DNA of 12,086 nucleotides from Planctomycetota bacterium (GTDB lineage: Bacteria > Planctomycetota > Phycisphaerae > FEN-1346): positions 1-12,086 of the forward strand of contig JAPLMO010000245.1 of NCBI GenBank assembly GCA_026386995.1. The letters are read 5' to 3'. Below the pieces are notes generated by a model, which saw nothing but the letters and a program-made list of their open reading frames with translations, was not told where the DNA came from and searched no databases. A program made the translations under genes and the position numbers. Shown here piece after piece: positions 6,686 through 12,086 of this stretch. Each line of letters opens with the position of its first letter. The stretch's first letter is position 1.

Positions 6686-6928
6686 ATGGTCTACCGCGGC
6701 CGGGTGAAAAACGGCATGGTGGTGCTGGAAGGGTCGGTGCGGTTGGAAGAAGGCGCCGAGGTGAGCGTGCGCCCGCTCCGCAAGGCCACCCGCGCCTCAG
6801 GCCGCAAGAAGAAACCGCCCACGCTCTACGAGCGATTGAAATCGGTTGCCGGCAAGGCCAAGGGCCTGCCGCCTGATGCCTCGATCAACCACGACCACTA
6901 CCTGTACGGGATGCCCAAGCGCAAATGA
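6686..6928 (+). CDS. Antitoxin of a PIN-domain toxin-antitoxin pair (AF2212/DUF104-like)
   Basis: This 80-residue protein has an N-terminal segment, YRGRVKNGMVVLEGSVRLEE, that resembles small AF2212-like (DUF104) antitoxins. A basic linker (R32-K43) and a C-terminal tail with NHDHYLYG at 68-75 follow. Such tails commonly bind the toxin. It would neutralise the adjacent ribonuclease and may repress its own promoter. Its stop codon overlaps the toxin start (ATGA at 6925-6928), so the two are translationally coupled, and the antitoxin-first order is the usual one. GGAG at 6673-6676 precedes the ATG by nine bases. Family assignment is by sequence feel plus context; the pairing is more certain than the Pfam family. 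Confidence 0.75.
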   Translation: MVYRGRVKNGMVVLEGSVRLEEGAEVSVRPLRKATRASGRKKKPPTLYERLKSVAGKAKGLPPDASINHDHYLYGMPKRK

Positions 6929-7326
6929 CCGCGGTCTTCGCCGACACGTCGTTCTACATCGCGCTGGTGAACCCGCGCGACGCCGCGCACCCGGCCGCGA
7001 TGGATTTCGTGCGGCAGTTCCGCGGCAAATCGGTGACCACCGAGTACGTTCTTGTTGAAGTGGGCAACTGGCTGGCCCGCTCCGGGGACCGAGGCGTGTT
7101 CCTGAATCTTCTCAGAGACTTGCGGGCCGACTCCCGCGCGACCATCGTTGCAGGCAGCCATGCTTTGTTCGAGGCAGGGCTGGGCTTCTTCTCCGGGCGG
7201 CCTGACAAAGGTTGGTCGATGACCGACTGTATCTCGTTTGTCGTGATGGCGCAACATCAACTCACGGAAGCCCTGACGGCGGACCACCACTTTGAGCAGG
7301 CGGGGTTCAAGGTTCTTCTCAAGTAG
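6925..7326 (+). CDS. PIN-domain ribonuclease toxin (VapC-like)
   Basis: VapC-type toxins are Mg-dependent endoribonucleases that cut tRNA or rRNA when the antitoxin is lost. The 133-residue product has the usual length and the acidic PIN centre: D7 (VFADTSFY), E45 (LVEVGNW), D101 (SMTDCIS) and D120 (LTADHHF). The tail QAGFKVLL is typical of PIN domains. The start ATG overlaps the antitoxin stop by four bases, with no separate ribosome binding site needed. All active-site acids are present, so it appears intact and functional. No nearby integrase or transposase explains how it arrived. Confidence 0.88.
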   Translation: MTAVFADTSFYIALVNPRDAAHPAAMDFVRQFRGKSVTTEYVLVEVGNWLARSGDRGVFLNLLRDLRADSRATIVAGSHALFEAGLGFFSGRPDKGWSMTDCISFVVMAQHQLTEALTADHHFEQAGFKVLLK

Positions 7327-7415
7327 CCGCACGTGCTTCACTATGGCGATGACGGCATACGGAGACGCCCGGTGAAATCCGCGGCTGCGTTATCGCTGGC
7401 CCGGGGAGCAATCGC

Positions 7416-8234
7416 ATGACTCGCACGACTGCCGCAACCCTCATGGGCCTTCTCGCCCTCTCGCTTGCCGCGGGCTGCGCGAAGCCGGCTTTGCCCGACC
7501 ACGATCAGCGGCTGCCGTGCGGCAACCTGTATTACCTGGACGGGGCCGGCGGGGGCACCGCGCTTGTCAACTGGTGCGGCGGCGTCCGCGACGGCCTTCT
7601 GGAGGCAGGGTACGCCGGCGCCTGCGAGATGTTCACCTGGCAGACCGGGCTGGGCGCCGTTGCGGATCAGGACGCCGACGTGCGGTACAAGCGCGAGAAG
7701 GCGGCCGAACTGGCCCAGCGCATCCGCGAGTACCGCAAAGAGCAGCCCGACGCCCCCGTTAGCCTCATCGGCCTCTCGGCGGGCACGGCCGTGGCGGTGT
7801 TCACCGCTGAGGCGGTGCCGGATGACTGCCCCATCGACGTGGTGGTGCTCCTGGGGGCCTCGATCGGCTCCAACTACGACCTGACGAAGGCCCTGCGCCA
7901 CATCCGCGGCAAACTCTACATTTTCACTTCCCCGAATGACGGAGTGCTCGGCCTTCTGCTGGCGGTGACCGGCACGGCCGACCGCCAGCCCGGCTCGGCC
8001 GCTGGAATAACGGGGTTCGTCATGCCCGGCAATGCGACCGACGAAACGCAAAGACTCTACGCGGAGAGACTGGTCACGATCCCTTGGACGAGGGACCTTG
8101 AGCGCGTCGGCAACTACGGCCACCACCTCGATAACGTGAACAAGGATTTCATACGCGAGCAGGTGGCGCCCCTGGTGATGGGCGGCAAGCCCCCGGCGGC
8201 GCCCGCCCGCACATCTCCCCGAAGCGGCGGCTGA
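7416..8234 (+). CDS. Lipoprotein with alpha/beta-hydrolase-like Ser-Asp-His residues
   Basis: The 272-residue product starts MTRTTAATLMGLLALSLAAGC; LAAGC with C21 is a clear lipobox, so it is a membrane-anchored lipoprotein. The mature part has YYLDGAGGG (39-47), resembling an oxyanion-loop strand, and SLIGLSAGTAVAVF with a GxSxG serine (S121). D175 in TSPNDGVLG and H236/H237 in NYGHHLDN are well placed as the rest of a catalytic triad. An esterase, lipase or peptidase-like hydrolase on the cell-envelope side is therefore likely, but substrate and family are unknown. The C-terminus is Pro/Ala-rich and low complexity. GGGGAG at 7403-7408 is seven bases before the ATG. It follows the toxin gene by 89 bases on the same strand and ends before a double hairpin facing a convergent gene. 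Confidence 0.7.
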   Translation: MTRTTAATLMGLLALSLAAGCAKPALPDHDQRLPCGNLYYLDGAGGGTALVNWCGGVRDGLLEAGYAGACEMFTWQTGLGAVADQDADVRYKREKAAELAQRIREYRKEQPDAPVSLIGLSAGTAVAVFTAEAVPDDCPIDVVVLLGASIGSNYDLTKALRHIRGKLYIFTSPNDGVLGLLLAVTGTADRQPGSAAGITGFVMPGNATDETQRLYAERLVTIPWTRDLERVGNYGHHLDNVNKDFIREQVAPLVMGGKPPAAPARTSPRSGG

Positions 8235-8300
8235 TCTTTGGCGGCCCACCGGCGACGGCGCAGTTCGTCAGTTACGGTTACGGCGAGCAGTACGCAAGGA

Positions 8301-8388
8301 GGGTGGCATGCCCACGCGCCGTTGCGTGGGCATGTGCCGCGCGGAAAGACAGCATGCCCACGCAAACAGCGGCGTGGGCATGCCACCC
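8301..8388. repeat. Symmetrical double hairpin (BIME-like) between convergent genes
   Basis: Two strong hairpins share the same stem: 8307-8317 with 8324-8334 (11 bp, 6-base loop) and 8352-8363 with 8372-8383 (12 bp, 8-base loop), both built on GCATGCCCACGC. The outermost 17 bases (8301-8317 and 8372-8388) are perfect reverse complements, so the unit is a palindrome of palindromes like the paired REP units called BIMEs. It lies between the stops of the lipoprotein gene (8234) and the opposing NAGPA gene (8414) and could serve as a two-way terminator. Nothing else is seen between 8235 and 8413. Confidence 0.9.
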
Positions 8389-8413
8389 GGCAAGCCGTGA
8401 CTGCGCCGCCGGT

Positions 8414-9313
8414 TTACGGCGACTTGGCGGCGAAGATGGCGAGGTTGCTGCCGACCGGCCGCTCGGTGGCGGGCTTATTGTCTGTGCCGCAAGGGATGTT
8501 GACGACGCGCGCCTCGGTATCGGCCATGCAGAGGGTGGTCGATCCGCCGCCGTCGAGGCAGATCGCGTCGGTCACGCCGTAGTCGCGTCGCAGCATGTCG
8601 GCCGCCTCAGCAGCGGTCATGCCTTCGCTCACACCCGGCTGCCGTCCATCGACGGTGAAGAGAATCAGCGTGCGCCCGGGCGCCAGGCCGATTGCGGTGT
8701 GAGGCTGGAGCGTGTTGTGCCATTTGCCCGTGCCGGCGGTGTTGGCACCGCCGGTGATAATCTGCTCGTTGCCCGAGACGGCGTTGTGGAGCGTGACCGG
8801 CTCGGCGACCGTGCGGCCAGTCGGGTCGGACATGCTGCGGTGGACGATGCTCGCATGGTTGGCGGCATCTATGTTCAGGGCGGGGGCGTTGGGGCGGATG
8901 GCATACGGCTTGGGCGGATTGGCGTCGAATGGCGAGTACGCGGTGCCGTTGGAGGCGGCCAGCCCGACGAGGTCGGCCGTCCCGGGGTCGGGGCTGGGCG
9001 CGGGCCAAGGCTCGAAGTAGTGGGCGTTGATGGCAACCTGGGCGTGCTGCGCGGCAAGAAATTGCCGCGTGGTCTGCTTGACGGTGTCCAGCGGCCCCGA
9101 GTGCGGCGTGACGAGAAAGCGTATGCCCGGGGCCGCCAAGTCGATCTTGATGATGTGGATGCGCAGGGGGCGGGGCGCGGCTTCCGTCCGGTCGATGTGC
9201 GTGACACCGACGAAGGGTTGCGAGGTTTTTTCGGCCGCGCCCAGGCCGGGCGCAGCCAGGGGGATCAGCGCGACCGCCAGGACCAGCGCGAGGGCGAGGC
9301 GAGGAGTTCGCAT
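8414..9313 (-). CDS. Exported phosphodiester glycosidase family protein (NAGPA domain)
   Basis: The domain is that of the uncovering enzyme family (PF09992), which removes N-acetylglucosamine from phosphodiesters; bacterial members act on envelope or extracellular polysaccharide phosphodiesters. The 299-residue product has an N-terminal signal peptide (about 1-26, hydrophobic LALALVLAVALIPLAA, ending GLGA). Motifs are INAHYF (95-100), TLILFTVDGRQPGVSEGMT (215-233) and ICLDGGGSTTL (251-261), which are the hallmarks of the family and include its active-site region. The ATG at 9313 is preceded by a strong ribosome binding site (complement of 9321-9327, seven bases away). It lies downstream of the PEP-CTERM gene on the same strand, 104 bases apart, with a GC-rich hairpin between. 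It may be read from its own promoter or by readthrough. Confidence 0.86.
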   Translation of the reverse strand: MRTPRLALALVLAVALIPLAAPGLGAAEKTSQPFVGVTHIDRTEAAPRPLRIHIIKIDLAAPGIRFLVTPHSGPLDTVKQTTRQFLAAQHAQVAINAHYFEPWPAPSPDPGTADLVGLAASNGTAYSPFDANPPKPYAIRPNAPALNIDAANHASIVHRSMSDPTGRTVAEPVTLHNAVSGNEQIITGGANTAGTGKWHNTLQPHTAIGLAPGRTLILFTVDGRQPGVSEGMTAAEAADMLRRDYGVTDAICLDGGGSTTLCMADTEARVVNIPCGTDNKPATERPVGSNLAIFAAKSP

Positions 9314-9363
9314 GCGCCGCTCCTCCTCTCACTTTGCGGCGGGGCGTTGCGAAGTAATCGTTC

Positions 9364-9390
9364 GCGGCCGGCCCGCGTCGGACCGGCCGC
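9364..9390. terminator. GC-rich hairpin after the PEP-CTERM gene
   Basis: GCGGCCGG (9364-9371) pairs perfectly with CCGGCCGC (9383-9390) around an 11-base loop. It lies 28 bases beyond the stop of the minus-strand PEP-CTERM gene, so it may end that transcript or limit readthrough into the NAGPA gene. No uridine tract follows on the minus strand, so it could instead be another dispersed palindrome. Confidence 0.5.
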
Positions 9391-9417
9391 TACGACTCCA
9401 TGTGGAACCGATTCGCC

Positions 9418-11058
9418 CTAGCGCCTGCGCCTTAGCATGCGAAGCGCGCAGGCGCCGGCAGCCAGCAGGGCCAGCGTGGCCGGCTCGGGCGTGACATTGA
9501 AGTACGCGTCGGTGACCGTGGCGAAGTCGATATCCAGCGACACCGCCGCGTCTCCGCCGGTGAAGGTGTCCGTGTGATTGCTGTAGGCCACCATGACGTA
9601 CCACGCGCCCGGGTCCAGGTCTTCCGTCGGCGTGTGAGAGAGCACGTTCTTCTCGAGCATCTCGCTGAACTCGTACGCGCCGTCTTTGTCACTCGACATC
9701 TCCATATAGTTCTTGGTGACCTTCTCGTCCGTTGACGCCAACCATCCAATCGTCGGCCTCTTGTCGGTCGTATCGAAGCCCATCGCCTGGGTAAACGTCG
9801 GCATCCCGGTTGGCACGTCCTTTTCGGGTCCAAGGATAGTGAAGTTGCGGGTGACGCCATCGCTGCCCTTGAGGGCAAGGTTGTAGGTGCCGGCCGTGAA
9901 CCCGTCAAGGTCGGATTCCGTGGTAGAGCCGAATTCGAGCCACCAACTCTTGTCGTCGGTGTCGTATTGCAGGCCATAAACGGCGCCCCCCGGACCCGGA
10001 GAGGTAATCGTGCCCTCGATGATATTGGTGCCCATGACCTCGACATTCACGCTATGGAGGGTCGTACCGCTGATCGAGGTTTCCTTGAGCCTGCTAACCG
10101 AGATCCGGCTCGGCGTCGCCTGGCCGACTCCCGCAACGACGCCGCCTAGCGCCAGACCGTTGTTCACGTGTGTGTTGCCGGTGAAGTCGGTGGGTGTCAG
10201 GGAAGAGAAGGTTGCGGCCACGCCAGAGGGGGTGGTTATCGCTATCGAAGTGCCGCTCGCGGTCTGAACACTGCCGGAGACGCCGTAGTTGACCCCCGAC
10301 TGGGGCTTGTAATAGAGGTCGCCAGCGGTTCCTTGGGCGAGTTCCCAGCTACGGTTGAACTGGACGGCCGCCTCAAAGTGATACGTGTTGTTGACCACGA
10401 GCGCCGACGGAGTCGGGCAATAGTAGCTTCCGGGGTCCGGGCCGGCAAAGAAGCCCGTCGGCAGCGTCGGAGTGCCGACCGTATAGGCCATGCCCTGGGG
10501 CATATCCCAAGAATTAACAAGATTCGCATTGAACCAGGTGCCCGCCGCCAGCGATGAATTGACCGTCACGTCGAGCGTGACGGTGCGCGTCTGGTTATTG
10601 TCCGTGAGGACCGGATCGGAGATGGACCGCGAGATGGAGACCGGCGGCGCTCCCATGGAATAGGGCTGAATGGCGCCAGCCTCCATCGTCGCTCCGTCAG
10701 CGGGGACGCCCAGCCATGTCCCCGTCAGGGTGTTCGTGGTGCCGCCCGTCCAGTTGATGTGACTCAGCCCGGGGGACCCGGACCGCACGTCGCTCAGGCC
10801 GTTGGGCAAGGTGATCTGGGCCGAGGGCCCCGTCACCGTCCCGCTCTGAACGTTGTACTGGAGTTGGAAGTTGCGCTCCCACAGGGTGGCGGGCGAAGCC
10901 GTGTACGAATCCCCCTGGACGGACGCCCACAAGGAGTCATACACGCTTACCTGGGCCTTGGGAATCTCTGCGAAGACCTGTGTCTCAGAGACTGCCGGCA
11001 CGCCCACAACGCCCGTAAGCAGAACTGCGGAAACAACGAGAAGCCTGAAAGTACGCAT
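9418..11058 (-). CDS. PEP-CTERM sorted exported protein of unknown function
   Basis: The 546-residue product has an N-terminal signal peptide (MRTFRLLVVSAVLLTGVVG) and a C-terminal PEP-CTERM sorting signal: TPEPATLALLAAG from residue 523, a hydrophobic segment and the basic end RMLRRRR. Such tails are cut by an exosortase after transfer through the membrane, often in polysaccharide-producing bacteria. The body is rich in Thr, Ser, Gly, Asn and Val, with few charges and few cysteines, as expected for extracellular beta-sandwich domains. I recognise no catalytic domain. The segment at about 320-420 (SRISVSRLKETSI to TRNFTILGP) may be a separate beta domain. The ATG at 11058 has a purine-rich site (complement of 11062-11070) just upstream and a good promoter at 11170-11198. 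No exosortase is in the window. Confidence 0.85.
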   Translation of the reverse strand: MRTFRLLVVSAVLLTGVVGVPAVSETQVFAEIPKAQVSVYDSLWASVQGDSYTASPATLWERNFQLQYNVQSGTVTGPSAQITLPNGLSDVRSGSPGLSHINWTGGTTNTLTGTWLGVPADGATMEAGAIQPYSMGAPPVSISRSISDPVLTDNNQTRTVTLDVTVNSSLAAGTWFNANLVNSWDMPQGMAYTVGTPTLPTGFFAGPDPGSYYCPTPSALVVNNTYHFEAAVQFNRSWELAQGTAGDLYYKPQSGVNYGVSGSVQTASGTSIAITTPSGVAATFSSLTPTDFTGNTHVNNGLALGGVVAGVGQATPSRISVSRLKETSISGTTLHSVNVEVMGTNIIEGTITSPGPGGAVYGLQYDTDDKSWWLEFGSTTESDLDGFTAGTYNLALKGSDGVTRNFTILGPEKDVPTGMPTFTQAMGFDTTDKRPTIGWLASTDEKVTKNYMEMSSDKDGAYEFSEMLEKNVLSHTPTEDLDPGAWYVMVAYSNHTDTFTGGDAAVSLDIDFATVTDAYFNVTPEPATLALLAAGACALRMLRRRR

Positions 11059-11169
11059 GCTCTCCCTCCCTGCGCGGCTATTTTACCCGGCGCGCCCCCC
11101 CGCGCAGCAGCGTACCAGTTGCTCGAACGTGTCTAGGACCTGTCGATTCGCTCCCCCGAGCGCAATATT

Positions 11170-11198
11170 CTAATACATCATCTTTGCTGCTTTGTCAA
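11170..11198 (-). promoter_or_regulatory. Sigma70-type promoter for the PEP-CTERM gene
   Basis: On the minus strand a perfect -35 box TTGACA (11193-11198) is followed after exactly 17 bases by TATTAG (11170-11175), which matches four of six -10 positions. Transcription would begin near 11163, leaving a leader of about 105 bases before the ATG at 11058. It lies in the only clearly AT-rich stretch of the gap. Confidence 0.7.
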
Positions 11199-11311
11199 GG
11201 TGAAAATGATTTTACTTGGGATTTTCCATATGACCCTCTGCTCTTGGCCGTCGCGAGCGGCAGGGGGCGGGCGCCATCCGCCCCGGCGGCACAATTCAGA
11301 GCGGGCTGAGG

Positions 11312-11347
11312 CTAACGCAGATTACGCAGATTACGCAGATTGCGCAG
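11312..11347. repeat. 9-base tandem repeat, four copies
   Basis: Four adjacent 9-base units read CTAACGCAG, ATTACGCAG, ATTACGCAG and ATTGCGCAG. The two middle copies are identical and the outer ones differ at one or two positions. It is intergenic. The 9-base unit is too short and has no spacers, so it is not a CRISPR; a protein-binding iteron-like array or a replication-slippage repeat are possible. Confidence 0.85.
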
Positions 11348-11393
11348 GCGGAATATACGGCCCTGAGCGCATTTGTGCCGCACGCTCAGCCGG

Positions 11394-11415
11394 CGGCGGG
11401 TACGGAGACCCGCCG
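11394..11415. repeat. Short GC-rich hairpin upstream of the CsgG-like gene
   Basis: CGGCGGG (11394-11400) pairs perfectly with CCCGCCG (11409-11415) around an 8-base loop. It lies about 95 bases before the ATG at 11511. It could be part of the untranslated leader of that gene or another dispersed palindrome. Confidence 0.55.
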
Positions 11416-11510
11416 CGCAGAATGACATTGCAGCGCCGGGTGGCGATGTGGGGCTAAACATTTCGCCGCCGCTTCGCCGATAAACCCAGGGAGCGAGGGA
11501 GGTCCCTGTC

Positions 11511-12086
11511 ATGAGCAAAACGATTGCAGCGCTATGCCTTGCGCTTGTAGTATGCGCGGGATGCAGCGGCGGCCTCGGCTTTAACGGCCGCAACCCCGAG
11601 GATTACGTCAAGCCAACCATTGCCGTTATGAAGTTCGAGAACCGGGCGGGCTTTCCGCTGAACTGGAGCCTGGGCGACGGCATGCAGGAAATCCTCGTCG
11701 ACCGCCTCTTGGCCACCGGCCGCTACCACGTCGTCGAGCGCCAGGAACTGGGGGCGATCATGCAGGAACTCAAGTTCCAGCAGGGCGGGGCCACGCGGCC
11801 GCAGGGCAAGGTCGCCACAGGCCGCATCCGCAACTGCCAGTACCTTATCAAGGGCGCCGTGACCGACTTCGGCCACGTCTCAACCAACACCGCCGGCGTG
11901 AGTACGTGGAACTGGGACCTCTTCGGCGGCTCGAACAGGGCCGTCATGGGCATCGTCCTGTACGTGGTCGACGTGGAGTCGGGCGAGATCATCGCGTCCG
12001 AGAATATTGAAGAATCGGTGTCGGCCAGGGACCTCCAGGTCAAGGCTGCCTACGAGGGAATCTCGTTCGGCGGGTCGGTGTTTTAC
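11511..12086 (+). CDS. CsgG-family lipoprotein, 3' end cut by window edge
   Basis: I translated 192 residues, open to the right edge. The start MSKTIAALCLALVVCAGC carries a lipobox (VCAGC, C18), so the mature protein is a lipoprotein. The segment PTIAVMKFENRAGFPLNWSL (36-55), followed by GDGMQEILVDRLLATGRYHVVERQ and ELGAIMQEL, is the typical opening of the CsgG domain (PF03783). In curli systems CsgG forms the outer-membrane secretion pore; many planctomycete and other homologues lack curli genes and are of unknown role, so a curli function should not be assumed. YLIKGAVTDFGHV, IVLYVVDVESGEII and the SENIEES strand also fit the family. GGGAGG at 11497-11502 is eight bases before the ATG. About a third of the usual domain length is probably missing past the edge. 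Confidence 0.85.
   Translation, partial: MSKTIAALCLALVVCAGCSGGLGFNGRNPEDYVKPTIAVMKFENRAGFPLNWSLGDGMQEILVDRLLATGRYHVVERQELGAIMQELKFQQGGATRPQGKVATGRIRNCQYLIKGAVTDFGHVSTNTAGVSTWNWDLFGGSNRAVMGIVLYVVDVESGEIIASENIEESVSARDLQVKAAYEGISFGGSVFY

Larger units (their letters stand above)
11059..11510. other. Intergenic region of 452 bases between divergent genes
   Basis: This gap separates the leftward PEP-CTERM gene from the rightward CsgG-like gene. It holds the PEP-CTERM promoter (11170-11198), an AT-rich stretch (about 11165-11235) that stands out from the GC-rich surroundings, a 9-base tandem repeat (11312-11347) and a hairpin (11394-11415). No protein-coding gene with a credible start and recognisable product was seen. 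The promoter of the rightward gene was not identified. Confidence 0.7.

Noticed and set aside
7341..8249. Open frame of 302 codons on the minus strand opposite the lipoprotein gene
   Set aside because: The plus strand has a lipobox, a ribosome binding site and a GxSxG motif; the minus frame is a GC-rich shadow.
8303..9421. Open frame of 372 codons on the plus strand opposite the NAGPA gene
   Set aside because: It begins inside the double hairpin and runs antisense to a well-supported gene; Arg/Gly-rich with no motif.
11511..12086. Curli secretion system
   Set aside because: Only a CsgG-domain lipoprotein is visible; no csgA, csgB, csgE or csgF-like gene is present, and CsgG homologues occur widely without curli.

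Overview
The window looks like high-GC chromosomal DNA from a member of the Planctomycetota, plausibly a Phycisphaerae-like lineage from a metagenome. This is an inference from gene content: a PEP-CTERM sorted protein, a secreted FAD-dependent oxidoreductase of the type common in planctomycetes, a Tat-exported xylose-isomerase-like TIM-barrel protein, an unusual EF-P, and palindromic intergenic repeats at most gene boundaries. No rRNA, tRNA, CRISPR array, phage or insertion sequence was seen.

Layout. Positions 1-2847 carry three housekeeping genes on the minus strand in the order efp, rimO, pgsA (pgsA runs to the left edge). A near-consensus promoter lies upstream of efp at 2921-2949, and long inverted repeats separate the genes. 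From 3144 the plus strand carries a Tat-exported TIM-barrel isomerase/epimerase-like protein (3144-4085), then a cluster of three small hairpins, then a large secreted FAD-dependent oxidoreductase (4317-6588) broken by a +1 frameshift at a G run near 5211. A translationally coupled antitoxin/PIN toxin pair (6686-7326) and a lipoprotein with an alpha/beta-hydrolase-like serine motif (7416-8234) follow. After a symmetrical double hairpin at 8301-8388, two minus-strand exported proteins appear: a phosphodiester glycosidase (NAGPA) domain protein (8414-9313) and a PEP-CTERM protein (9418-11058) with its own promoter at 11170-11198. A 450-base gap with a short tandem repeat leads to a plus-strand CsgG-like lipoprotein that runs off the right edge.

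The genes do not form one pathway. The left third is translation (EF-P, S12 methylthiolation) and phospholipid synthesis. The rest is mostly exported or envelope protein, plausibly linked to carbohydrate handling, with one toxin-antitoxin module between. I found no clear new multi-gene system. The points most worth a second look are the EF-P with Asn at the position of the modified Lys34, the palindromes at gene boundaries (one between two divergent promoters, where a terminator is not needed), the BIME-like double hairpin, and the frameshifted oxidoreductase.
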